A stretch of 64,000 nucleotides of DNA from Paenibacillus cremeus. GTDB taxonomy: Bacteria; Bacillota; Bacilli; Paenibacillales; NBRC-103111. Of this stretch, positions 50,813-62,201 are shown piece by piece. Numbering within the stretch: the stretch's first letter is position 1; every line of letters starts with the position of its first letter. The notes beneath the pieces were generated by a model that worked only from the letters and a program-made list of their open reading frames with translations, did no database searches and was not told the origin of the DNA. Location: NCBI RefSeq assembly GCF_007786445.1, contig NZ_VNJI01000007.1:1-64000 (forward strand), in the 5' to 3' direction. The position numbers and the translations under genes are program-made.

Positions 50813-52135
50813 TTACTTGACTTGGAGCTGACAGTCGATCATTTGGACCGGGGGAAGCTCGGATGACTGCTGCTGCGGGAACCGAACCTTTTCGATCGTC
50901 AAATCGTCCACCGATTTTAAATAAAACCGCCCACGATCCATCTTCTGCTGCTCCGCATGCAAAAAGACCTTCCAGTTGCTGATCAGCAGTCCATCCACAT
51001 GAGCCGCAATCAGCTGATACGGCTGCTCCGCATAGTTGATCCGGTTCGGGTCGATATCGATCCGACGAGCGCCGTCCGGCTTGCGAATGTTCTCCAGCTT
51101 GCAGGGTCCGGTAATGTTCCAGGTAACGTTGCGCATCGCAATGTCCGTGACCGGTCCGTTCTCCACACCCTCGATGTAGACTCTGCCTTTGCCCGTTAGG
51201 ATCACATTATCGAAAATGACGCTGCGGATATTCCCGATCTTCGGTTCCTTGTAATACCTTGGGGTAATATCGATCACAATCGGGAATTCATTGTAAGCCT
51301 CCGCGACCATGTTACTGAAAATAATATTTTCATACGTGCTGCCATCCTTCATATACAGCGCCAGCGCCACATTCGTGTTGTAGATGACACAATTGTTGAA
51401 GGTGATGTTCCGGATATCGCCGATAGCCTCTGTGCCGATCTTAAGCGCCGCATGCCGCGAGCTGAGAACGCAGTTGGTGATCGTCGTATTTTCGCACGGG
51501 TCCCCCTCGGTGCTCTTGATCACGATGCAATCGTCGCCGGTCTTAATATTGCAGTCGCTGATGATTACGTTGCGGCAGCCATCCGGGTCAATACCGTCGG
51601 TGTTGATCCGATCCTGATGCGCGACAATCGTTAATCCTCGGATCAAAACCTCGTTACAGCGAAGCAAATGCAGCGTCCAGAAGCAGGAATACTGCAGCGT
51701 CACATCGAGGAACTTAACCTTCTCGCAATTGCGGTAAAAAATAAGCGCCGGCCGAAATTTCACGTGCACCGAATCCGCTCCGCTAAGCGCACTGTTACCT
51801 CCGCCATCGATCACACCTTGGCCCATAATTGTTACATTCGTGACATGGTCTGCCCATAGCAGCGCCTGAATTTGCCCCGGCAAATTGCCGTACGGCGTTT
51901 TGCAGATTTCCGGGTACAACGAGGCATCATCCGCTCCTAGAATGACCGCCCCTTGGTCCAAGTGCAAGCAAACATGGGACCGTAAATGAATCGTGCCGCA
52001 TAAATAGGTACCCGCTGGAAAATAAACCGTGCCGCCGCCCGCTTCCGCGCAGGCATCAATCGCGCGCTGAATCGGCTCGTGCGCCAGATCCACTCCATTG
52101 CTGCATGCGCCATACTGAGTGATGTCCAATATCAT
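50813..52135 (-). CDS. Glycoside hydrolase family 28 (polygalacturonase-like)
   Basis: A 440-residue right-handed beta-helix enzyme acting on pectic polysaccharides. The family's catalytic motifs are present: NTDGIDPDGCRNVIISDC, then GDDCIVIKS, then the SSRHAALKIGTEAIGD region, with AGTYLCGTIHLRS at the N-terminal end. No signal peptide is visible from the ATG at 52135, which has AAAGGGAG upstream, so it may act inside the cell on imported oligosaccharides. It follows a solute-binding protein gene by 28 bases. Confidence 0.88.
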   Translation of the reverse strand: MILDITQYGACSNGVDLAHEPIQRAIDACAEAGGGTVYFPAGTYLCGTIHLRSHVCLHLDQGAVILGADDASLYPEICKTPYGNLPGQIQALLWADHVTNVTIMGQGVIDGGGNSALSGADSVHVKFRPALIFYRNCEKVKFLDVTLQYSCFWTLHLLRCNEVLIRGLTIVAHQDRINTDGIDPDGCRNVIISDCNIKTGDDCIVIKSTEGDPCENTTITNCVLSSRHAALKIGTEAIGDIRNITFNNCVIYNTNVALALYMKDGSTYENIIFSNMVAEAYNEFPIVIDITPRYYKEPKIGNIRSVIFDNVILTGKGRVYIEGVENGPVTDIAMRNVTWNITGPCKLENIRKPDGARRIDIDPNRINYAEQPYQLIAAHVDGLLISNWKVFLHAEQQKMDRGRFYLKSVDDLTIEKVRFPQQQSSELPPVQMIDCQLQVK

Positions 52136-52163
52136 GACTAGGCTTCTCCCTTTACCTCGATAA

Positions 52164-53498
52164 TTATGGATGCGATTCAATCCACTTGTTCGATTCTTCC
52201 TGCAGTTCTCTTAAAATCGTATTGATGTCCTTCTTCTCGATCGCCAGCTTTTGCTTGGCATTGCGAATGGTGATTCGGACTTGATTCTCGTACTTGGAAT
52301 GCGCCGGGAGCGGCGTCGAGGTCAATTGGAATAACGCAGCAACGTTTTTGCCGTTGAAATTCGCATTGCCCGCCAAATAATTTTTCTTAAACTGCTCATC
52401 CTTCAGCGGGCTGATCCGTCCGGCTTTGGCCATGGCCAGCTGCACCTCGTCCGAGAACACCTCTCTAATGACAGCAAATGCTTCATCCTTATGCTTGCTC
52501 ACTTTGGAGATCATCAGCATGTGTGCGTCCACATTGCGGCCTTTGCCTTCAAAGCCTTTGACGTAAGGAACGGAGACCAAATCCCAATTTTTCTGCTTCG
52601 CGATGTTCGGGTCGGACAGCTTGCCGACCAGATCCGTGGCCCACATCGGAGCCATGGCCAGGTTGTCCTTAAAGAAATCGTACTCAAACTTGCCGTTATC
52701 GACGTAGCCCGGCACATCGACTGCATCTTTAAACAGCTGCAGCACCTTGGCCCAGCCGTCATTGTCCAGCGTCGCTTTATTCGTTTTCGGATCGACCACC
52801 GGGAGGATCATTTGGCTGCCGACAGACTCCACGCGCCACGGGTCCAGGCCGATATATTTAACCCCGTTGTCGACCAAGGTTAATCGCTTGCCCAGCGTAA
52901 TCGCTTCATCCCAAGACATGCCATCCTTCGGGTAGGCAACGCCTAATTTATCAAAAATATCCTTGTTATAAATCAAAGCCGCCATATTCATCGTGAGCGG
53001 CAAACCCACCAGCTTGTTCGCGTCATACCCTTTCATCATCTCCAGCCCGACGTCTTGGAATCGGCCGAGATCCAGACCGTGCTTTTTCACAAGCGGGTTC
53101 AAATCCTCAATCAGGTCCAAATCCTGATAAATCGGGATGCTAGGGTTGCTTGTATAAATAATGTCCGGGAAGGAACCTGCGCTCAGCAGCTCCTCCGGCT
53201 GATTTCCTTTGACCGAGTCTCGCACCAGCTCCAGCTTGATGTTCGGATATTTTTTGGCTACCGGCTCGACAAAATAGTTTTTAAATTCCTCGTCCGAGAT
53301 CGTGCCGCCCTTGTGATACATTTTGAGGGTCACGGGCTCCGTGCTGATTGCAGTCTTCGATTCTTTTGGCGCTGCGGCCTCCTCTTTGGCAGTCGCACCG
53401 GTGCTTCCTTTAGCCTCCGAGCTGCCCGAATTGCTCGAACAGCCCGATGCAACCAGCAGCATACTTAATACAGACAGCAGCATCGTTTTCTTTTTCAT
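52164..53498 (-). CDS. Extracellular solute-binding lipoprotein (ABC sugar type)
   Basis: A 444-residue family-1 binding protein with a lipoprotein signal (MKKKTMLLSVLSMLLVASGC, lipid Cys at 20) and a Ser/Gly/Ala-rich linker. The fold starts VTLKMYHKGGTISDEEFKN and includes LTMNMAALIYNKDIFDKLG. It is paralogous to the protein at 42701-44032. Probable ligands are pectin-derived oligosaccharides, judged from the GH28 gene that follows. No ABC permease or ATPase genes are adjacent. Confidence 0.9.
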   Translation of the reverse strand: MKKKTMLLSVLSMLLVASGCSSNSGSSEAKGSTGATAKEEAAAPKESKTAISTEPVTLKMYHKGGTISDEEFKNYFVEPVAKKYPNIKLELVRDSVKGNQPEELLSAGSFPDIIYTSNPSIPIYQDLDLIEDLNPLVKKHGLDLGRFQDVGLEMMKGYDANKLVGLPLTMNMAALIYNKDIFDKLGVAYPKDGMSWDEAITLGKRLTLVDNGVKYIGLDPWRVESVGSQMILPVVDPKTNKATLDNDGWAKVLQLFKDAVDVPGYVDNGKFEYDFFKDNLAMAPMWATDLVGKLSDPNIAKQKNWDLVSVPYVKGFEGKGRNVDAHMLMISKVSKHKDEAFAVIREVFSDEVQLAMAKAGRISPLKDEQFKKNYLAGNANFNGKNVAALFQLTSTPLPAHSKYENQVRITIRNAKQKLAIEKKDINTILRELQEESNKWIESHP

Positions 53499-53532
53499 TC
53501 CTACTCCCCCTAAGAATTGAGTCCTTCACCCA

Positions 53533-54552
53533 TCATAAGGTAAAAATCGTATCGCGCCTTCTTAATAAATCATCCGTAGCGGTGCGTGCAATGCGAGTGG
53601 CGAGCAATCCATCGGTGCCCGTAGGCATATTCCCTGTCGATCCGCTAGCCATCGCTTGGGCGAATTCCTCATACATTCCTGCAAAATTTTTCTCTTTGTA
53701 AAAAGGAAACACCGTTGTTCCCGCCGCATTGCGCATTTCGAACAGCTTCGCTTCGCGATTGTACTGGATAATGCCTTCCGTTCCGATCAGATGGTATTCA
53801 AAATGGGACACCGGCTCCAAGGCGGTAAAGCTGTACGAGTAGCTGATCTCCACCAACGTGTGCGCACCGTTCTCATGGTTCATATGGAGATACATATGGT
53901 CGGGAGCTTCGTATTCATCCACCCAAACGCCTTCAGAATGCTGTGAAGTGACTTCCGAGCCCAGCCACCATCTAGCCAGGTCGATCTGATGCACTCCGCA
54001 ATCCACCATCGGGCCCCCCTCAAGCATGCGCCCCTCCCGCCGGGCATTCACTTGCAGAGGAATCACTTTGGAATCCGTGTACTTCCCATGGCAATTCCAA
54101 ACATAATGCAGCCTTAAAGAGCGCACCTCGCCGATTGCCCCCTGGTCTACGATGCTCTTAATCGTTTGGGCCACCGGGCTGAACCGGTAATCAAACGCCG
54201 TGAACAGCATTAAACCGGAGTCCTTCATCAGCTTGATGATGGCCTCCGCCTCCTGCTCATCCATCGCCAGCGGCTTTTCGCATAAGACGTGCTTCCCGTA
54301 GCGGGCCGCCGCCCTAATATTTGAATAGTGAGCCGGAGCCGGCGAGGTAACGATCACAGCTTCAAAGCCCGCTTCAAAAAAAGCATCCTCATCCGTAAAG
54401 ACCGGAATCTCATGCGCTGCCTCCAGCTGCTCCTTGCGAGTCACGTCTGGTTCAAACAATGCGACCAGCTCTAGCTCCGCATTTTTCATAATCGTAGGAA
54501 TATGTCCATAAGTTGCCACGACTCCGCAGCCCATCAAGCCTACTTTAATCAC
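53533..54552 (-). CDS. Gfo/Idh/MocA-family oxidoreductase
   Basis: A 339-residue NAD(P)-dependent sugar/inositol dehydrogenase. The Rossmann motif GLMGCGVVATYGHIP is at the N-terminus, and the signature EKPLAMDEQEAEAII holds the conserved EKP. The second half has MVDCGVHQIDLARWW with the catalytic His region. The GTG at 54552 has GGGGGG eight bases upstream. It stands between the solute-binding protein gene and the divergent AraC gene, and may oxidise a pectin-derived sugar acid. Confidence 0.9.
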   Translation of the reverse strand: MIKVGLMGCGVVATYGHIPTIMKNAELELVALFEPDVTRKEQLEAAHEIPVFTDEDAFFEAGFEAVIVTSPAPAHYSNIRAAARYGKHVLCEKPLAMDEQEAEAIIKLMKDSGLMLFTAFDYRFSPVAQTIKSIVDQGAIGEVRSLRLHYVWNCHGKYTDSKVIPLQVNARREGRMLEGGPMVDCGVHQIDLARWWLGSEVTSQHSEGVWVDEYEAPDHMYLHMNHENGAHTLVEISYSYSFTALEPVSHFEYHLIGTEGIIQYNREAKLFEMRNAAGTTVFPFYKEKNFAGMYEEFAQAMASGSTGNMPTGTDGLLATRIARTATDDLLRRRDTIFTL

Positions 54553-54836
54553 AATCCGTTCCCCCCATGATCAACCCGTCGACTTCTGTGCGAGTTAATG
54601 TTCCTATTGGTATGTACTTCTTTGTGCATGGCAGTGCTTCCGGTACGCTATTGCCGCTGACTGCATGGTATTATTGTAAATCCAAATCGGAGGGCGCTCT
54701 AGACACAGAACTGGCGCATAATCGTACAAAACTGTCATTTGAGCATTCCATCCGGAAAATTTGTGCTATAATGAAACCATTCGTGAAACCGATTCCATTC
54801 TTGTCATCTCGCAAACTTCCGTGGGGGGCTGCCGCT

Positions 54837-55712
54837 ATGAATCAGAACGCTAACGCTAGAAACGAGCATGTGGATTATCATCATCCGCTTTTGCGCTACA
54901 AGATCTGGGACTTCAAGCTGGATCCCTTGCCCTCCACCTCGTGGAACTCGTGGCATTATCATAAAGAAGTGGAACTCCTGCTGCTGCTGGAAGGCTCTAT
55001 GCAGGTGGAAACCGTAGACAGTATGTTCGAATTGCAGGGGCAAGATTTGCTCATTCTCGGCTCCTCCCGGCTGCATCGCACCAAACGGCATCAGCCCGTC
55101 AAACAAATCGTGCTGCAATTCGATATGCTCGCCCATCTCGACCAGTACACTAAAAACTACACCCCGATCCTCATGGAATTATCCGACCCGCTCGACCGGC
55201 TGAATGAAGTGCTGGCCAAGTACCCTGAAGTAAAGCAGACGATGTATCAGCTGCTGAAAGGCATTTATCGGGAAGCGAGCTCAATGGAACCCGGCTTCGA
55301 AGCCGTGATCAGCGGTGCGATCAAGCAGCTGCTTGCGTTATTCATCCGATATGCGCCGTCCACAGACCCGATGTCGCCGGCAGACTGGCAGCGTCTGAAG
55401 CCGGTGCTCGACTATGTAGAAGCCAACTACGTGCAGCCGATCCGCATACACGATGTGCTCCCGATCATCCATCTGGAGTACCACTATTTCATCAAATATT
55501 TCCAGCAGTGCATCGGCATGTCCTTCGTAGACTACCTGCATTTCCGCCGCATCAAAAAAGCCGAGCACCTGCTGCTCACCGAACCGCTCAGCATCTCGGA
55601 CATCGGCGTCCAATCCGGCTTCCCTAACGTGACCCAGTTCATCCGCATCTTCAAACGCTATAACGGCTGCACTCCCGCCGAATTTCGCAAGCTGCGTCTG
55701 CAGAAGGGGTGA
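54837..55712 (+). CDS. AraC-family transcriptional regulator
   Basis: A 291-residue regulator. The N-terminal cupin is seen in WHYHKEVELLLLLEGSMQV and QDLLILGSSRLHRTKRH, and the C-terminal double helix-turn-helix in DVLPIIHLEYHYFIKYFQQ and SISDIGVQSGFPNVTQFIR, ending with GCTPAEFRKL. The ATG at 54837 has GTGGGGGGC eight bases upstream; the frame is open back to 54567 but that part does not look like AraC. It likely regulates the divergent dehydrogenase/binding-protein/GH28 genes. A tandem repeat array starts right after its stop. Confidence 0.9.
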   Translation: MNQNANARNEHVDYHHPLLRYKIWDFKLDPLPSTSWNSWHYHKEVELLLLLEGSMQVETVDSMFELQGQDLLILGSSRLHRTKRHQPVKQIVLQFDMLAHLDQYTKNYTPILMELSDPLDRLNEVLAKYPEVKQTMYQLLKGIYREASSMEPGFEAVISGAIKQLLALFIRYAPSTDPMSPADWQRLKPVLDYVEANYVQPIRIHDVLPIIHLEYHYFIKYFQQCIGMSFVDYLHFRRIKKAEHLLLTEPLSISDIGVQSGFPNVTQFIRIFKRYNGCTPAEFRKLRLQKG

Positions 55713-55717
55713 TGGCA

Positions 55718-56413
55718 AAGCGGCTTTTCCGCTCTGCTCCGCCGCCTCGCCTCCACGCCCACCGCTCCAGCGCGGCTTTTCCGCTCTGCTCGCTCCCTCG
55801 GCACCACGCTCACCGCTCCAAAGCGGCTTTTCCGCTCTGCTCGACGCCTCGGCGCCACGCTCCCCGCTCCAGAGCGGCTTTTCCGCTCTGCGCGCTCCCT
55901 CGGCGCCACGCTCGCCGCTCCAGCGCGGCTTTTCCGCTCTGCTCGACGCCTCGCCTTCCATGCTCGCCGCTACAGCGCGGCTTTTCCGCTCTGCTCGCCT
56001 CCTCGGCGCCACGCCCGCCGCTCCAGCGCGGCTTTTCCGCTCTGCTCCGCCGCCTCGGCGCCACGCTCACCGCTCCAGCGCGGCTTTTCCGCTTTGCTCG
56101 TCGCCTCGCCTCCACGTCCACCGCTCCAGCGCGGCTTTTCCGCTCTGCGCGCCGCCTCGGCGCCACGCCCACCGCTCCAGCGCGGCTTTTCCGCTTTGCT
56201 CGCACCTTCGGCGCCATGCCCACCGCTCCAGCGCGGCTTTTCCGCTCTGTTCGCCGCCTCGGCTCCACGCCCACCGCTCCAGCGCGGCTTTTCCGCTTTG
56301 CTCGCACCCTCGGCGCCACGCCCACCACTCCAGCGCGGCTTTTCCGCTCTGCGCGCCGCCTCGGCGCCACGCCCACCGCTCCAGCGCGGCTTTTCCGCTC
56401 TGCTCGCCGCCTG
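55718..56413. repeat. GC-rich tandem array, 51-52 bp unit, about 14 copies
   Basis: The 12-base core CGGCTTTTCCGC recurs at 55721, 55773, 55824, 55875, 55926, 55978, 56029, 56081, 56132, 56183, 56234, 56285, 56336 and 56387, that is 14 times with steps of 51 or 52 (one of 50-53 at most). Each unit also carries a GCGG/CCGC mini-hairpin and a CTCCAGCGCGG block. The array fills the space between the AraC stop and the NUDIX terminator. Because most steps are 51 bases (17 codons), several reading frames stay open through it, giving Ala/Pro/Arg-rich spurious proteins with 17-residue repeats. No spacer variation of CRISPR type. Function unknown. Confidence 0.93.
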
Positions 56414-56426
56414 GCCTCCGTCAAAC

Positions 56427-56455
56427 ACAAAAACGGCATCCCCACGGATGCCGTT
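56427..56455 (-). terminator. Terminator of the NUDIX gene
   Basis: ACGGCATCC (56433-56441) pairs with GGATGCCGT (56446-56454), followed by TTTTTG on the minus strand. It lies between the repeat array and the gene. Confidence 0.88.
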
Positions 56456-56471
56456 CAAAAGCAAAGCCTGT

Positions 56472-56957
56472 TTATACTACTTCGTATTCCTTCATCGTCT
56501 CCGCCAGCGTAACCTCGTTCTCTTTATCCCATAAGAAATGGTACTCGAAGGTACCAGGTCTGAAGAACAGCGGAAATCGCCGCTTGAACCAGCTTTGCAT
56601 CGGCAAATTCAATGCCTCATCTTTATGTACCCACAGCAGCTCACCTTCGGGAGGCTGGGCCAGGAGCTCTCCTTCGAACGAAGTCGCCAGATAGTTGAAT
56701 ACCATATACCTCAGCGACTGCGTGGGATCACAGAATTCATCTAATCCTTTAAAAACGATATCCTTTACCTGCAGCCCGGTTTCTTCCTTCACCTCACGAA
56801 TGGCGGCGTCCACAATACTTTCGGGAAAATCCACCTTGCCTCCGGGAGCGATATAGCCAGGGATGCCTTTGCTCTCCGGCCGATTGATGAGCAGTACTTT
56901 GTCTCCATCCTGCACCATGCACATGGTATACAGCTTATAACTCACATTTGCCGACAC
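56472..56957 (-). CDS. NUDIX hydrolase (8-oxo-dGTP diphosphatase-like)
   Basis: A 161-residue NUDIX protein. The NUDIX box is clear: GGKVDFPESIVDAAIREVKE followed by ETGL. The preceding PGYIAPGG and following FKGLDEFCDPTQSLRYMVF fit the MutT/8-oxo-dGTPase-like group. A GTG at 56957 with GGAG nine bases upstream is the best start; the frame is open to an ATG at 57005 that has no site. Substrate not proven. Confidence 0.85.
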   Translation of the reverse strand: MSANVSYKLYTMCMVQDGDKVLLINRPESKGIPGYIAPGGKVDFPESIVDAAIREVKEETGLQVKDIVFKGLDEFCDPTQSLRYMVFNYLATSFEGELLAQPPEGELLWVHKDEALNLPMQSWFKRRFPLFFRPGTFEYHFLWDKENEVTLAETMKEYEVV

Positions 56958-57081
56958 TAGCCTTCGCTCCGATCCGTTTGGTTTGATCCGTATCCACCAC
57001 ACCATAGCATATTTCGGCAGCAGATCATACCATGGTTTCGTTCCATCGAAGGCTCAATCCCGCTCGCACCCTTGCGCGAGC

Positions 57082-59316
57082 TCACGCCCTCCGCAAACGC
57101 AGCGCATTACACACCACCGTGACCGAGCTCAACGCCATCGCCGTGCACGCCATCCAAGGCGCCATAAACCCGGCGGCCGCAAACGGAATGGCGACGAGAT
57201 TGTAACAGAACGAAAAGGCAAAGTTTTGCCTTATATTGTAAATTGTCTTTCGGCTCACCCGCATCGCGTCGGCGATGCTGTTCAAGTCGCCTCGCAGCAG
57301 CACGATATCTGCGGCGGCTTGGGTCAGCTCCGTGCCCGAGCGAACCGCGATGCCGATGTCGGCGGCGGCCAGCGCCGGGGCGTCGTTGATCCCGTCGCCC
57401 ACCATCACGACCTTCCGGCCGCGCGCCTGCAGACTCTGGACCAGCAGCAGCTTCTCCTCGGGCAGCCGCTCCGCATAGACGCTGGAGATGCCCGCCCGCT
57501 TAGCAATCGCGTCTGCAGCCGCCTGCCGGTCCCCGGTCGCCATCACGACCTCCAAACCGTGCTGCTGCTGCAGCCGCCGGACCGCTTGGGACGAGGTCGT
57601 CCGGATTGAATCGCTAAGCGCGACTGCGCCGATCCATTTCCCGCCCGTGGCGACGTGCAGCACCGATTTGCCCTGCTTCGCCAGCCGCTGCATGCGATCC
57701 TGATGCAGACCGAGTGAGATGCCGAGCTCCTGCATCCAAGCCGACGAGCCGATCCAGACGTCCGAGCCTTCCACTTCCGCCTGTACGCCACGCCCCGCAA
57801 CGATTTGAAACCGGGAGCATTCCGATAGCGTTATGCCATCAATAGCCGCCCTGCCAACGATCGCTTTGCCAAACGGATGCTCCGAATAGCGTTCAGCGGA
57901 AGCGACAAGCCGCAAAAACGCTTCCTTCGACCGATCGACTGCCATCACATCGGTGACCTCCGGCCTCCCTGTGGTCAGCGTGCCGGTTTTATCGAGCACA
58001 ATCGTATCGGCCGAGCTCAGCCGCTCCAGTGTTTTTCCTTCCTTGAACAAAATCCCCAACGTTGCCGCTCGCCCGGTACCGACCAGAATGGAGGTTGGGG
58101 TTGCAAGTCCGAGCGCACAAGGGCATGAGATCAGCATGACCGCGATCGCTTTCTCCAGAGCGTCGCCCTCCACCCCGGGGCTAAGCCACAAATACCACAA
58201 GAAAAAAGTAGCAATCGCCGCCCCGACAACAACGGGCACGAAAACGCCGGAAATTTTGTCAGCCAACCGCTGAATCGGCGCTTTCGAGCTTTGCGCTTGC
58301 TCCAGTAAGCGGATCATGCCGGCCACCAGCGTCTCCTTGCCGACCTTCGTTGAGCGGATCGTGAGCACTCCGTTCTGATTAACCGTTCCGCCGGTGACCG
58401 CATCGCCAGGCTTCTTCTCGACCGGGACACTTTCTCCACTGATCATGGACTCATCCACCAGTGCTCTGCCCTCCACAATTTCCCCATCCGCAGGCACCTT
58501 TTCCCCGGGCCGAACGACGAGCATATCGCCGCTGCGCACCTCGGCTGCAGGGACAACCAGCTCCTCGCTCCCCCGAAGGACTCGCGCAGTTTTCGCTTGC
58601 AGCAGGTGCAACTGCTGAAGCTGCGAGCGCGTGCTTTGCTTGGCGCGGGCTTCCAGCCATTTGCCGATCAGCACGATGGTCAGAATCATCGCACTGCTGT
58701 CAAAATACAGCGGCATCGACATCTCATGCATGCTGTGCTCGCCCGCTGCCATCGATGAGACGCGCATGGTCAAGTAATGGCTGTAAAAATAAGCCGTCGA
58801 CGTGCCCAACACAACCAGCACATCCATATTGGCGCTGAAATTACGGAGTGCTTGAAACGCACGGACATAGAATGGAAACCCGATTACAAACTGAATCGGG
58901 GTCGCCAGGAGCAGCTGAAAATACGGGTTGAGCAGCAGCTCCGGTACCCAAATCGCATGCGATAAGCCATGATGGCCTGCCATCGCCCAGACGAACGGGA
59001 GCGTGAGCAGCAGCGAGAGCAGCACGGTGCGCTGCAGCCTCCGAAACTCCCTCTGCTCCGCCTCATGGTTGTCCTCTGCGGCCATCTGCTGCTTGGTGGC
59101 GCCAAAGCCAAGCTGGATAATTTTTTCAATCACGCGCCCTAACGGTACCTTTGATTCATCCAGCGCCACCGTCGCCCGCTCCAGCGCAAGATTGACGCTG
59201 ATCTCCTCTACGCCGTCGATTCTGCCGACGACCTTCTCGATCCGAGCCGCACAAGCGGCGCAGGTCATGCCGGTAATTTGCAACACAACAGGCTCGTAAG
59301 CCGATCTACCGCTCAT
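57082..59316 (-). CDS. copA: Copper-translocating P1B-type ATPase (CopA)
   Basis: A 744-residue heavy-metal pump. It has one N-terminal metal-binding domain (GMTCAAC at 16-22), the membrane motif [11 protein letters not shown], the phosphorylation site DKTGTLTTG, the SEHPFGKAI metal-ATPase motif, [10 protein letters not shown], and the C-terminal membrane residues YN and MALSS that select Cu(I). Export of cytosolic copper is the likely role. GGGGTG precedes the ATG. No copZ or csoR gene is adjacent. Confidence 0.94.
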   Translation of the reverse strand: MSGRSAYEPVVLQITGMTCAACAARIEKVVGRIDGVEEISVNLALERATVALDESKVPLGRVIEKIIQLGFGATKQQMAAEDNHEAEQREFRRLQRTVLLSLLLTLPFVWAMAGHHGLSHAIWVPELLLNPYFQLLLATPIQFVIGFPFYVRAFQALRNFSANMDVLVVLGTSTAYFYSHYLTMRVSSMAAGEHSMHEMSMPLYFDSSAMILTIVLIGKWLEARAKQSTRSQLQQLHLLQAKTARVLRGSEELVVPAAEVRSGDMLVVRPGEKVPADGEIVEGRALVDESMISGESVPVEKKPGDAVTGGTVNQNGVLTIRSTKVGKETLVAGMIRLLEQAQSSKAPIQRLADKISGVFVPVVVGAAIATFFLWYLWLSPGVEGDALEKAIAVMLISCPCALGLATPTSILVGTGRAATLGILFKEGKTLERLSSADTIVLDKTGTLTTGRPEVTDVMAVDRSKEAFLRLVASAERYSEHPFGKAIVGRAAIDGITLSECSRFQIVAGRGVQAEVEGSDVWIGSSAWMQELGISLGLHQDRMQRLAKQGKSVLHVATGGKWIGAVALSDSIRTTSSQAVRRLQQQHGLEVVMATGDRQAAADAIAKRAGISSVYAERLPEEKLLLVQSLQARGRKVVMVGDGINDAPALAAADIGIAVRSGTELTQAAADIVLLRGDLNSIADAMRVSRKTIYNIRQNFAFSFCYNLVAIPFAAAGFMAPWMACTAMALSSVTVVCNALRLRRA

Positions 59317-59413
59317 TGATTACACCCCAGTACCCATGAAATACCCTCACCATCCTAAATATATGGACGCGTACAAGCGATCATGTCTGGAGACAGCCGT
59401 GGCTTAGCTGATT

Positions 59414-60319
59414 TTATTCATAATACACTCGAAAGCCGATATCCTGTGGGTAATTGCCGAAGCCCGCACCATACAAGGTCAGCCCGCCGACATTCGCTGT
59501 ATGTTCAGGCACCTCGAGCCGCAGATTCCAGTGATTCCGGTCAAGGACAAGCTCCGAGAGGCCCACATCGGATAACCGCTGCCCATCCATCGTCGTACCG
59601 TCGTCCCGAATTCGGATCCGCTTCAGCAAGCCGTATTGGTTCACCTTCGCATTCCACCAATCCGGGGTATACCTTCCCCTCCGGTCCCCATAATCCCCAG
59701 GGCTCGTCCACATACCAAGGCGGGTCCCATTCAAATAAAAATAAATATCCGAAGGATAGTGTTCATTCACCCCTGGCGCCTCAGAACCGATTTCAAGCGT
59801 AATCTCGATTTCCGTCAGCCGCTGCCCTGCCAGCAAATAATTCGGGATCTTGTACTCGACGTACCCTTTTCCAAACCAAAGAATGCCCGCATGCATCCGC
59901 TCCGGCTCGAGGAAGTACCTCGGATCATCGAATTGACCGATCACTTTTTCACGTGTCGCCAGCCCGCAGGTAGGGTAAACCTCATAAGCGGTGTAATGTC
60001 CCACGGGTACAGATACGTCATGATAAGCCCTGTTCTCAATACTCGCGGTCGGCAGCGTGATCTCAATTCCAGTGATGGCCAAAGAGCACATCTTATGCGT
60101 CCCGCCGTCCTTGCGCATCATTTCCGAGCGAACAAGCCCGCCCTGCTCCAGCTTACGAATATGCATCGTCATAATCGCACTACTGAGTCCAAGCGCCTGC
60201 GCCAGCTCTTTGACACTCATCGGCTGCACGGCGATTCGTTCCAGAATGTCCAGCCGAACGCTGCTTGCCAATGCCTCATACAACGGTAAAAATGAACGAT
60301 CCGTCCCCGCCTTCAACAT
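59414..60319 (-). CDS. ArsR-type HTH regulator with a large C-terminal ligand domain
   Basis: About 301 residues. An ArsR winged helix occupies residues 10-80 (PLYEALASSVRLDILERI, ELAQALGLSSAIMTMHIRKL). The remaining 220 residues are beta-rich with many aromatics (DPRYFLEPERMHAGILWFGK, YPSDIYFYLNGTRLGMWTSP, DRNHWNLRLEVPEH), which look like a carbohydrate-recognition fold. It is divergent from the arabinofuranosidase gene and likely senses an arabinose-containing sugar. Starts at 60319 (ATG), 60325 (GTG) or 60331 (ATG) are possible; GAAGGG is just upstream. Confidence 0.82.
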   Translation of the reverse strand: MLKAGTDRSFLPLYEALASSVRLDILERIAVQPMSVKELAQALGLSSAIMTMHIRKLEQGGLVRSEMMRKDGGTHKMCSLAITGIEITLPTASIENRAYHDVSVPVGHYTAYEVYPTCGLATREKVIGQFDDPRYFLEPERMHAGILWFGKGYVEYKIPNYLLAGQRLTEIEITLEIGSEAPGVNEHYPSDIYFYLNGTRLGMWTSPGDYGDRRGRYTPDWWNAKVNQYGLLKRIRIRDDGTTMDGQRLSDVGLSELVLDRNHWNLRLEVPEHTANVGGLTLYGAGFGNYPQDIGFRVYYE

Positions 60320-60350
60320 CACCACATGCATCCCTTCGATAACCTTTACT

Positions 60351-60370
60351 AATTAATATATATATTAATT
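60351..60370. promoter_or_regulatory. Perfect 20-bp palindrome, candidate operator of the ArsR-type regulator
   Basis: AATTAATATATATATTAATT reads the same on both strands. It lies about 30 bases upstream of the regulator gene. Similar ATTAAT half-sites recur near abfA, so it may be a shared binding motif. Confidence 0.6.
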
Positions 60371-60451
60371 CTAAAAAATCAAGTAATTGCGCCAAAAACT
60401 GATTGCAAGAGGCAGATATTAGTGGTTTAATAGGCTAAGGATAAATAGTTT

Positions 60452-62020
<1,569 letters not shown>

Positions 62021-62053
62021 ACAGCGCAGCAATTGCATAATAGTGTATACAGA

Positions 62054-62083
62054 GGACAGTCGCTTTCACGGCTGTCTTTTTTT
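62054..62083 (+). terminator. Terminator of abfA
   Basis: GACAGTCG pairs with CGGCTGTC (one G-T pair) over a CTTTCA loop, followed by TTTTTTT on the plus strand. Confidence 0.92.
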
Positions 62084-62201
62084 ATGCCACCTGACACAAA
62101 TCCCGGCTTTGCTGCGAATAGTTTAAAGAGTGCCAAAAATTGATCCCGTTGACCATAACCTTGCCCCATGACGGAAACCTGAAATTAGAGGAGGGGTTCC
62201 A

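Noticed and set aside
54567..54836. N-terminal extension of the AraC gene
   Set aside because: The frame is open, but the part before 54837 has no family similarity and the ribosome binding site favours the ATG at 54837.
55718..56413. Possible CRISPR array
   Set aside because: Units are contiguous and similar over their full length; there are no unique spacers and no cas genes.
55709..56694. Several long open frames with 17-residue Ala/Pro/Arg repeats on both strands
   Set aside because: They exist because the 51-base repeat unit lacks stops and is a multiple of three; frames on both strands are equally open, and none has a credible start or domain.
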